Below are positions 9,381-15,979 of a stretch of DNA of 35,479 nt, one piece after another. Numbering within the stretch: position 1 is the stretch's first letter; every line of letters starts with the position of its first letter. The notes below the pieces were generated by a model, which was given only the letters and a program-made list of their open reading frames with translations, was not told the origin of the DNA and did no database searches. The stretch spans positions 1-35,479 of the forward strand of contig JAMCQN010000149.1 in assembly GCA_023382055.1 (NCBI GenBank), read 5' to 3'. This stretch comes from Chloroflexota bacterium (GTDB taxonomy: Bacteria > Chloroflexota > Anaerolineae > J036 > Brachytrichaceae). Made by a program: the position numbers and the translations under genes.

Positions 9381-10559
9381 TTATAAACCTCCCGTTGCCA
9401 ACATGTGTGATTCAGCGCCGGCTGCGCGCAGATAGGCTCGCACTTGTCCGATAGCTTCCGTGAAATTGCGCCGGCCCAGCCCCAACCGGAAATAAGGCCC
9501 ATCCATATCGAAAACAGTGGCCGGCACAATCATTACACCATACCATTCCAGCATTTCACGACAGAGCTGTTCAACCGGCAGCAAGCCCTTCCACTGCACA
9601 AATGCCACAGAACCGGCCGTCGGCCGCCGCCAGGTAAACCATGCTGCATATTCGCCGAAAAAGCGTTCCGCCTCAGCCAGGTTGTCTTTTATTATCGTGA
9701 GGTTCCGCTCTACCAGCCACTCACGGTTCCGCAGCGCGATCAACGCCAGCACCTCGCTGGGGGCGCTGCTGCAGATGGTGGTGTAGTCCTTGTATTCCAG
9801 CCAGCGCTCCATCAGTTTACGATCTTGCGCCGCCAACCAGCCGATGCGCAAGCCGGGCAGGGCGAATGATTTCGACAAACCTGACAATGAGATGCCGCGT
9901 TCATACATAGAGCACGCTGGCGGCAATCGCAGCGCCGGGTCATATTCCAGGTATCTGTACATCTCATCAGAGAAAACGACCAGGTTGTGTTGCGCCGCCA
10001 GATCGATGACGGCCTGCCACTCGGAATGCGCCGGCAGGTAACCGGTGGGGTTATGCGGAAAGTTAATCACCAGCAAGCGTGTGCGGTCGTTTATGGCATG
10101 CGCCAGTTCATCCAGATCGACGTGCCACCCCTGGGGATCTGCGCGGACACGCCACGGCGTGACGTCGCACCCGCGCGAGCGAGCAATCTCGTATAGGGAC
10201 TGGTATGCCGGCGATATGGCGATGACGTGGTCGCCGGGCTTTAACAGCGTCATCATCGCGATGTAAATGCCTTCCTCCGGCGTCACAATCAACACGTCAT
10301 CAGCAGACAGCCCGGGATAGAGCAAGGCCACTTCCTCGCGCAATGCGGGCAATCCCTGCGACTCGGTATATCCCAACGCCAGGTTATTCCAGCGCGACAA
10401 GCTGTCGGGATCAGCATGAGCCAGCAGTTCGTGCAGGGTCAGCGCTTCACAATCGGACGCGCTGAGCAGGTACTTCGCTTTGAACTCATACTGCGCGAAA
10501 TACCGTTCGAGCTTGAATGGAGGTAACGGCTGTGTCATTAGCGCTAATTCGTTTGCCAT
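9381..10559 (-). CDS. PLP-dependent aminotransferase, class I/II
   Basis: This 392-residue fold-type I enzyme has all the expected cofactor residues: N170-P-T-G, D198 and Y201 in FSDEMYRYLEYD, the Schiff-base lysine K230 in SGLSKSFALPGLRIGW, and the phosphate-contacting arginine R237. It should transfer amino groups between an amino acid and a keto acid. The substrate is not evident, and the family includes aspartate, amino-sugar and antibiotic-precursor enzymes. The first ATG (10559) overlaps the end of the upstream URO-D gene by 16 bp. A second ATG at residue 8 (10538), just after that gene's stop, is equally possible. Neither has a strong ribosome binding site, which suggests translational coupling. 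Confidence 0.88.
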   Translation of the reverse strand: MANELALMTQPLPPFKLERYFAQYEFKAKYLLSASDCEALTLHELLAHADPDSLSRWNNLALGYTESQGLPALREEVALLYPGLSADDVLIVTPEEGIYIAMMTLLKPGDHVIAISPAYQSLYEIARSRGCDVTPWRVRADPQGWHVDLDELAHAINDRTRLLVINFPHNPTGYLPAHSEWQAVIDLAAQHNLVVFSDEMYRYLEYDPALRLPPACSMYERGISLSGLSKSFALPGLRIGWLAAQDRKLMERWLEYKDYTTICSSAPSEVLALIALRNREWLVERNLTIIKDNLAEAERFFGEYAAWFTWRRPTAGSVAFVQWKGLLPVEQLCREMLEWYGVMIVPATVFDMDGPYFRLGLGRRNFTEAIGQVRAYLRAAGAESHMLATGGL

Positions 10560-11620
10560 GCGGTTTCAAACATCGCTATTGCATTCTCAAGGTTGACATC
10601 CCAGTGGAGCTCCGTGCTGGAACCGATGAAGTAGCCGCGCCCTCCGGTGGCGGCGATTGCGGCCCGACAGGCGGCGCGGACGTCATCAGGTGTTCCATAC
10701 ACCAGTAGATCGCTGACGTCGATACCCCCCGTCAGCACGAGGTGCGGGTAGCGCGCGCGCACCGCCTCAACGGTCATGCCAGCCATCACCTCCAGCGGGT
10801 TCAAACCGTCTATGCCGGCGCCTACCAGGTCATCGGTAATCTGCCAGAGATTGCCATCTGAGTGATAGATGCACAATGTATCGCGAAGATGCCATGCCTC
10901 GATCAAGCGTTTGAGCCTGGGCAGCCAGAAGCGCCGCAGCCATGTCGGCGAGAATAACAACGCCGTCTTGTAGGCGATGTCGTCATAGGTCAGCGCCAGC
11001 GGGATCACATCCGGATCGGCAATTGCCACTACCCGGCGCAACTCGGCCTGGTTGCGGGACTCCAGCCACTCATCCAGCAGGTCGGGCGCGTCGGCCAGCA
11101 GATAGGAGAAGTATTCGAAACCTGCCATCCAGTAGGGCTCGGTCAGGCCGACGCCGCTTTCGACGATCATAACGGTCGGGTCGTGACGACCGGTTGGATC
11201 CGCCTGCGCAAAGATTTCCTGGTAGTCGCGAATGCGACGGTGGAACCGCACCGCAAATGCGCGATCGTAGCTCAACTGATGATTGCGCTGGATATCCCGC
11301 TTCACCCACTCGATGAACTCCGGCCAATCGCGGAATGGTCGCTCAATGATCCACGAGGTCCAAGGCTCGTACTGGATCAACAGGTCGTTTTCGTCGCGCT
11401 CCGTGCGCGATTGTTGCGGTCCTTCCGGCATCCGTGTCATGTCCAGCACGCGCCCGATCGCGCGGCCTTTTACAAGGTCGCCCTTCTCCACGGTGAGCGG
11501 CTGTCCGGCGTAATACTCGATGACGGCGTTATTCTGGAGAATGTCATATACCGGAACGCGATCGGTATCCTGGAAACGCATCGTGCGCATGACCCGCTCG
11601 CGTTTTGTCAACTGTTTCAT
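10544..11620 (-). CDS. Uroporphyrinogen decarboxylase (URO-D) family protein
   Basis: This 358-residue TIM-barrel protein of the URO-D superfamily is more like the MtaA/CmuA-type cobalamin or corrinoid methyltransferases and their uncharacterised relatives than haem-pathway HemE. The HemE N-terminal R-x-PVW-x-MRQAGR signature is absent (here DRVPVYDILQNNAV). YHSDGN, NPLE and GGID segments mark the C-terminal half of the barrel. An exceptionally strong Shine-Dalgarno (AAGGAGGT) sits just before the ATG at 11620. It is the first gene of the four-gene operon and has the dead AOR fragment directly upstream. Methyl transfer is a family-based guess, not shown by a definite metal site. Confidence 0.82.
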   Translation of the reverse strand: MKQLTKRERVMRTMRFQDTDRVPVYDILQNNAVIEYYAGQPLTVEKGDLVKGRAIGRVLDMTRMPEGPQQSRTERDENDLLIQYEPWTSWIIERPFRDWPEFIEWVKRDIQRNHQLSYDRAFAVRFHRRIRDYQEIFAQADPTGRHDPTVMIVESGVGLTEPYWMAGFEYFSYLLADAPDLLDEWLESRNQAELRRVVAIADPDVIPLALTYDDIAYKTALLFSPTWLRRFWLPRLKRLIEAWHLRDTLCIYHSDGNLWQITDDLVGAGIDGLNPLEVMAGMTVEAVRARYPHLVLTGGIDVSDLLVYGTPDDVRAACRAAIAATGGRGYFIGSSTELHWDVNLENAIAMFETAWQTN

Positions 11621-11676
11621 AAATGACCTCCTTGGACTGGCCTATCCAGATGATGATCCAGCTATGTGTCTGCCCA

Positions 11677-11920
11677 TTACCCGCTGCGGATAAACTCGTC
11701 AAAGAACCGCGCCTGCGGGCTGTCATCCGCCGCGCCTGGTCCTTCGCGCAGATTAACCACGCGCATCAGATACAGCCGGCGCTTGCCATGCCTCAGGATA
11801 TCCGTATCTGGGTGTATTCCAACCGGTGGCGGCGCCGAGCATTTCGGCCATCTCATGCAGCGTAAGAATACGCGCGGGCGCGATGGTAAAGATGCAGAAA
11901 TCCAGTGCGTCCGCCGCGGA
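11677..11920 (-). pseudogene. C-terminal remnant of an aldehyde:ferredoxin oxidoreductase, frameshifted
   Basis: Reading the minus strand from 11920, one frame gives SAADALDFCIFTIAP then TLHEMAEMLGAATGW. Near 11820 the similarity jumps by one frame to DTDILRHGKRRLYLMR, NLREGPGAADDSPQARFF and a stop at 11677-11679. Together these match the order of conserved segments at the C-terminus of tungsten-containing aldehyde:ferredoxin oxidoreductases (CxF region, AELLxAATGW, GxRxxxLxRxxNxREG, ppRFF). Only about 80 of some 600 residues remain, and a stop codon (TAG, 11921-11923) directly precedes the fragment. It lies 57 nt before the URO-D start on the same strand, so it was probably once the first gene of that operon. 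Confidence 0.7.
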
Positions 11921-11989
11921 CTACAATTGTGCACGCTTCACCGACTATACAACAAGAAGGTCCAGCCGCAAATCGGAGAGAATAAGCAC

Positions 11990-12649
11990 ATGTTGAGTAA
12001 AGACTATATCCTGGCGCAGATTGAAATGCTGTCCGGACTTGTCGCCAGGTTGATCAAGTTGCGGGAAGATGGCGATGAGCAGGGCGCCGCCGATGAAATC
12101 GAGGATAGCTATCGGGAGCTGTTCGGCTTGGAGCCGCGGCTGATCAGCCTGCTGCCCACTGAATTTCTGTTCGACAAACTCAGATCGGGGGAATACCTTG
12201 AATTGTCCAAAGGCTTCTCACTGGCAATCTTATTGCGTGAAGACGCCATTAATTATGGCAACAAGGGCGATATGATCGAACACTACCAGCGCATGCTGCG
12301 CTCGCTGAAGGTATTCCTGGCTATCGCGCGTGAAAATCCACTCACGCCGGAGCAGTATGCCTTATACGACATAGAGGCAGTACTCGACCAGATGGATGAT
12401 TATGAACTGCCGCAGGATCTGAAATTCGATCTGTTCCATCATTATGAGGACATCGGTCAGTATGCACGGGCGGAGGATCTGCTGCATGAAGTCATCGAAG
12501 ACAGCGACCAGAACAAAGAGGTAATCAATGAAGGCATCCAGTTTTATGAGTGGTTGTTGGGCCGGAGCGCTGAGGAACTGGAAGCCGGCAACCTGCCGCG
12601 CAGCGAAGTTGAGGAAAGCCTGTCACTGCTCAGATCGCTCAATCACTGA
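11990..12649 (+). CDS. DUF6483-like protein of unknown function
   Basis: This 219-residue, acidic, almost wholly helical protein has TPR-like segments (for example YEDIGQYARAEDLLHEVIED). It resembles the uncharacterised DUF6483 group found in Firmicutes and Chloroflexota. The start at 11990 is supported by a GGAGAG run at 11975-11980. A longer frame upstream reads through the AOR remnant and is not credible. The protein may be a scaffold or adaptor, but no function can be assigned. In frame after its TGA stop (12647-12649) the sequence continues for 29 more codons and encodes a clean hydrophobic segment (see findings). A terminator follows at 12770. Confidence 0.7.
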   Translation: MLSKDYILAQIEMLSGLVARLIKLREDGDEQGAADEIEDSYRELFGLEPRLISLLPTEFLFDKLRSGEYLELSKGFSLAILLREDAINYGNKGDMIEHYQRMLRSLKVFLAIARENPLTPEQYALYDIEAVLDQMDDYELPQDLKFDLFHHYEDIGQYARAEDLLHEVIEDSDQNKEVINEGIQFYEWLLGRSAEELEAGNLPRSEVEESLSLLRSLNH

Positions 12650-12769
12650 CCATTCTCTCCGATTTACGGACTGTTCTGGTCGGTACTGCTCATCCTGACC
12701 GGCGGAGCCCTTCTGTTGGACTTTATCCTGTCTGCCTGAGTCAGCATATCCGCCTGCAACATTCAAAAA

Positions 12770-12810
12770 GGCGAAGGCTTGATCAATAGCCTTCACCGTT
12801 TTTGTTTTTC
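12770..12810 (+). terminator. Rho-independent terminator, possibly bidirectional
   Basis: A 10-bp stem with one mismatch (GGCGAAGGCT at 12770-12779 with AGCCTTCACC at 12788-12797) closes an 8-nt loop and is followed by GTTTTTGTTTTTC. An A5 run just upstream (12765-12769) would give a T tract on the other strand. It ends transcription from the DUF6483-like gene. Confidence 0.85.
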
Positions 12811-12816
12811 ATGCCT

Positions 12817-12822
12817 TAGAAT
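12817..12822 (+). promoter_or_regulatory. -10 element (TAGAAT) for a near-leaderless start
   Basis: TAGAAT lies 13 nt before the ATG at 12836, just after the terminator. There is no Shine-Dalgarno sequence between them and no clear -35. The transcript leader would be about 7 nt. Confidence 0.4.
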
Positions 12823-12835
12823 GTAGCCTGTAACT

Positions 12836-13765
12836 ATGAATGAAACACACGTTGTACTGGGCGCAACAGGCGCCCTGGGGCAGGCGCTGACGTTGCGCCT
12901 GATTGCCGAACAGATTCCCGTGCGCGCCGTTGTCCGTAATCTCGAACGAGCCAGGGAGTTGCTGCCGGATGATGTAGAAACCATCGCTGCCGACGCGAAT
13001 GAGTTGCTCAGCCTGCAGGCAGCCTGTAAGGATGCCGCCGTCATCTATAACTGCGTTTACGTGCCGGCTCAGCAATGGGATGTGGTCACCGCCAACCTGC
13101 TGGTCACGGCGCGCGACAACCATGCGCGCCTGGTTTTTCCCACCAACATCCATCCCTATGGGCCTTTGCAGCATGTGCCGGTCACGGAGGATCATCCTCT
13201 GGGTGCGGGCAGTCAGCGCGGCAAAATGCGCATCCGCATGGAGAAGAAGCTGCTTGAGGCGCACCAGGCCGGCGATGTGCAGGTTGTTTTGCCGCGCCTG
13301 GCCGCTTTTTATGGGCCAACGGTGCTTGAGGGCTTCATCGCCGTGATCTTTGACTCTGCCCTGCACAAGCGCAAAGCATGGTGGTATGGCAGTCTGGAAA
13401 TGCCTTATGACTTGATCTATACCGACGATGCGGCGACTGCATGCTTCGTGCTGGCATCGGATGAAAGCGCGGCCGGTCAGGTATGGCATGTGCCTGGCGC
13501 TGGGGCGCTCACGGGGCGGGAGTTTATCTCGATGGTATATGACGCTGCCGACGTTACGCCGGACATGGCGGTGCGTGGGCGCGGTACATTCCAGATTCTC
13601 GGTCTTGTTTATCCCCCTGCCCGCGCCATGCTGGAAGTGTTATACGAATTTGAAAATCCCCTGGTCATGGACGGCGGCAAGTTTGCGCGTGCGTTCCCAG
13701 ACTTTGCCTACACACCGCATGAGGAAGCCGTTCACGAAACACTCGAATGGTTCAAACAGCGCTGA
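12836..13765 (+). CDS. NAD-dependent epimerase/dehydratase (NmrA-like) family protein
   Basis: This 309-residue atypical extended SDR has a Rossmann nucleotide motif at the very N-terminus: G9-A-T-G12-A-L-G15. The usual YxxxK catalytic pair is not obvious. Where it is expected, the sequence reads HPYGPL and GKMRIRMEKK, so the protein may bind NAD(P) as a redox sensor, or use a modified active site as NmrA and quinone-reductase-like proteins do. The start at 12836 places the glycine motif correctly. No ribosome binding site is present, but a TAGAAT box lies 13 nt upstream. It stands alone, between a terminator and the convergent efp gene. Confidence 0.8.
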   Translation: MNETHVVLGATGALGQALTLRLIAEQIPVRAVVRNLERARELLPDDVETIAADANELLSLQAACKDAAVIYNCVYVPAQQWDVVTANLLVTARDNHARLVFPTNIHPYGPLQHVPVTEDHPLGAGSQRGKMRIRMEKKLLEAHQAGDVQVVLPRLAAFYGPTVLEGFIAVIFDSALHKRKAWWYGSLEMPYDLIYTDDAATACFVLASDESAAGQVWHVPGAGALTGREFISMVYDAADVTPDMAVRGRGTFQILGLVYPPARAMLEVLYEFENPLVMDGGKFARAFPDFAYTPHEEAVHETLEWFKQR

Positions 13766-13822
13766 ACGGTGGAAACTAATCCGCGCCAGCACTGCTGGTA
13801 CGGATCAGTATCTGCAATGAGG

Positions 13823-14383
13823 TTAGGCGCGCTCCAGATACTGGCCGGTGCGCGTATCGATTTTCAGCGTATCGCCTTCTTTGATAAAGGCAGGGGCCTG
13901 TACCATTGCGCCGGTTTCCAGCGTCACGTTCTTTGATACGTTGTTGGCGGTATCGCCGCGCACAACGTTGTCCGCCTGAACGACTTTCAGCGTGACAAAG
14001 GTGGGCACCTCAACATCCAGTATTTTGCCGGTGTCCTGGACGAGTAACGTTACGTTGTCGTTCTCTTTGACCCAGATCATCTCATCGCCCACGATATCGG
14101 CGGGCAGCATGATCTGCTCGTAATCCGTGTTGTCCATGAAGTAATAGTTGTTGGCGTCTTTGTAGAGATAAGTGGCTTCGCGCGTTTCAGTGGTGATCAC
14201 CTCGATATCGGAGCCGGCGCGCACGCGGTCCTCGATCACCTTGCCCGTCTCGAAATTCTTGAGCTTCATCCGCACCATCGCGCGCCAGTTGCCGGGCGCA
14301 ATGTGTTGATATTCCACCACCCGGAATATCTGCCCGTTGTAGCGGATGAGCATCCCTCTTCGTAAATCTGATGTAGTTGGCAT
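13823..14383 (-). CDS. efp: Elongation factor P, loop-tip residue changed to Asn
   Basis: This 186-residue protein has normal EF-P length and the usual three beta-barrel domains (KOW-like residues 1-60, OB domain 65-128, C-terminal OB domain 130-186). EF-P enters the ribosome between the P and E sites and rescues stalls at polyproline. The loop that reaches the peptidyl-transferase centre reads A-P30-G31-N32-W33-R34. In E. coli the same loop is PGKGQ with modified K34, and other bacteria have a rhamnosylated Arg. Here the tip is Asn followed by Trp, so neither standard modification fits. A TAGAAT box 9 nt before the ATG and the lack of a Shine-Dalgarno imply a leaderless or nearly leaderless mRNA. 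No modification enzyme gene is nearby. Confidence 0.95.
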   Translation of the reverse strand: MPTTSDLRRGMLIRYNGQIFRVVEYQHIAPGNWRAMVRMKLKNFETGKVIEDRVRAGSDIEVITTETREATYLYKDANNYYFMDNTDYEQIMLPADIVGDEMIWVKENDNVTLLVQDTGKILDVEVPTFVTLKVVQADNVVRGDTANNVSKNVTLETGAMVQAPAFIKEGDTLKIDTRTGQYLERA

Positions 14384-14392
14384 AGCGGATCA

Positions 14393-14398
14393 ATTCTA
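14393..14398 (-). promoter_or_regulatory. -10 element (TAGAAT) of efp
   Basis: On the minus strand TAGAAT is followed by 9 nt and then the efp ATG, so transcription should begin within about 3 nt of the start codon. No good -35 is seen at 16-18 nt. Confidence 0.45.
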
Positions 14399-14514
14399 TC
14401 CGAAAAAGCTCCGGGATGCAGATACGGATTACAGCAGAATCATCGTGTTTGGAGGTGGATGGCTCATAGGGTAGCGGGCGGCAGTGGATGGCGTAAATAG
14501 ACCTGATTAAAAGA

Positions 14515-14542
14515 TTGCCCCGCATGTCCAGTATGTTATATT
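14515..14542 (+). promoter_or_regulatory. Candidate promoter of the molybdenum hydroxylase operon
   Basis: TTGCCC (14515-14520), a 16-nt spacer and TATATT (14537-14542, 5 of 6 to consensus). Transcription would start near 14549, leaving a leader of about 60 nt before the FAD-subunit ATG. Confidence 0.45.
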
Positions 14543-14608
14543 GATGACCGTCAAGATGTTGAGAGACACCTTTTCGTCTATTCACTCGCAACACGTGAGG
14601 GGCAACCA

Positions 14609-15487
14609 ATGCAAGCGTTCGAGTACATACCTTCCGCAACAATCGAAGAAGCCGTCACGATTCTCGCCAAAGAAGGCGATCAAGCTCGCATACTGAGCGG
14701 CGGCACAGACCTGCTCGTGCAGATGCGCGAAGGACGTCGCAGAGTCTCAACAGTCGTGGATATCAAACATATCCCCGAGGTGAACCAGCTTTCTTATGAT
14801 CCGCGTAAAGGTCTTGATATTGGGGCGGCAGTGCCGTGCTATCGGCTGTATGGCGATCCAGCGATCTGCGCCGTTTACCCTGGACTGATCGACGCGGCAG
14901 CCTTGATCGGCGGCGTGCAGATACAGGGCCGCGCCACACTGGGAGGCAACCTGTGCAACGCCTCCCCCGCCGCTGATTCAATACCCGCGTTGATTGTTCT
15001 GCGGGCCATCTGCGTCATCGCCGGCTCGGCTGGGCGCAGGGAGGTACCGGTTGAGGACTTCTGCACGGCGCCGGGCCGTACGGTGCTGCAGCGTGGCGAG
15101 TTGCTGGTCTCGCTGCACCTCCCGCCTCCACTGCCGAATTCCGGCGCCGCATATCTGCGTTTCACCCCGCGCAATGAAATGGACATTGCCGTCGTCGGCG
15201 CAGGCGCGTCCGTCATCCTGGATGACGGCGGTAAAACCATCCTGTCCGCCCGCATTGCGCTTGGTGCAGTCGCTCCCAGACCACTGTTCGTACCCGCAGC
15301 CGGACAGGCATTAGCGGGACGTCAGCCGTCGCCTGAAGCGATAGAAGAGGCGGCTCGCATCGCGCAAACGGCTGCAACGCCTATTACGGACATGCGTGGC
15401 AGCGCAGCTCAGCGCACGCATTTGTCCGCTGTCTTAACACGCCGCGCACTCGCGAAAGCCATTGAACGCGCTCAGACCCGGAGATAA
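14609..15487 (+). CDS. Molybdenum hydroxylase FAD-binding subunit (CoxM/XdhB type)
   Basis: This 292-residue medium subunit carries FAD in xanthine-dehydrogenase/CO-dehydrogenase-type enzymes and passes electrons from the 2Fe-2S subunit to an acceptor. FAD-contact motifs are visible: G-G-T-D-L-L near residue 32 and T-L-G-G-N-L-C-N near residue 110. The C-terminal CO-dehydrogenase flavoprotein domain follows from about residue 175. A GAGGGG run precedes the ATG at 14609. It is the first gene of the order FAD, 2Fe-2S, Mo (coxMSL order); the next start is 4 nt after its stop. Confidence 0.92.
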   Translation: MQAFEYIPSATIEEAVTILAKEGDQARILSGGTDLLVQMREGRRRVSTVVDIKHIPEVNQLSYDPRKGLDIGAAVPCYRLYGDPAICAVYPGLIDAAALIGGVQIQGRATLGGNLCNASPAADSIPALIVLRAICVIAGSAGRREVPVEDFCTAPGRTVLQRGELLVSLHLPPPLPNSGAAYLRFTPRNEMDIAVVGAGASVILDDGGKTILSARIALGAVAPRPLFVPAAGQALAGRQPSPEAIEEAARIAQTAATPITDMRGSAAQRTHLSAVLTRRALAKAIERAQTRR

Positions 15488-15491
15488 AACA

Positions 15492-15977
15492 ATGTCACAG
15501 AAACAGATTGTACAGGCGACAATCAACGGAGAACCGGTTGAATTTCTATGCGAATCCAGGCAAAGCCTGCTGGAAGTCCTGCGCGACGTCTTGCGACTGA
15601 CCGGCACAAAAGAAGGCTGCAATAACGGCAACTGCGGCGCGTGCAACGTCATCCTCGACGGCGTCCTCGTGAACTCCTGTCTGGTCCTGGCGGTGGAGGT
15701 CCAGGGGCATACGGTCACGACGATCGAAGGGATCGCGCCACCTAAGGGCCTACATCCTTTGCAGCAGAAGTTCCTTGAGCATGCCGCGTTACAGTGCGGG
15801 ATATGCACGCCCGGCTTCATCGTTTCCGCCAAGGCGCTGCTGGATCAGAATCCCCACCCCTCTGAGCATGAGGTGCGGCACTGGTTGGCCGGGAATCTCT
15901 GCCGTTGCACCGGATACGACAAGATCGTGCGCGCGGTACTCGATGCAGCAGACGTGATGAGTGTGGAGGCGAGGTAG
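15492..15977 (+). CDS. Molybdenum hydroxylase 2Fe-2S subunit (CoxS/XdhC type)
   Basis: This 161-residue small subunit has two iron-sulfur clusters. The plant-ferredoxin-type cluster uses C43, C48, C51 and C63 (CNNGNCGAC, then NSC). The second cluster uses C102, C105, C137 and C139 (CGIC and CRC). All eight ligands are present, so the electron chain should work. The ATG at 15492 is preceded by GGAG and follows the FAD-subunit stop by 4 nt. An ATG at 15462 is in frame but lies inside the upstream gene and would add ten unusual residues. Confidence 0.93.
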   Translation: MSQKQIVQATINGEPVEFLCESRQSLLEVLRDVLRLTGTKEGCNNGNCGACNVILDGVLVNSCLVLAVEVQGHTVTTIEGIAPPKGLHPLQQKFLEHAALQCGICTPGFIVSAKALLDQNPHPSEHEVRHWLAGNLCRCTGYDKIVRAVLDAADVMSVEAR

Positions 15978-15979
15978 AA

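Noticed and set aside
11666..11989. Upstream extension of the DUF6483-like gene
   Set aside because: It reads antisense through the AOR remnant. GGAGAG and ATG at 11990 give a better start.
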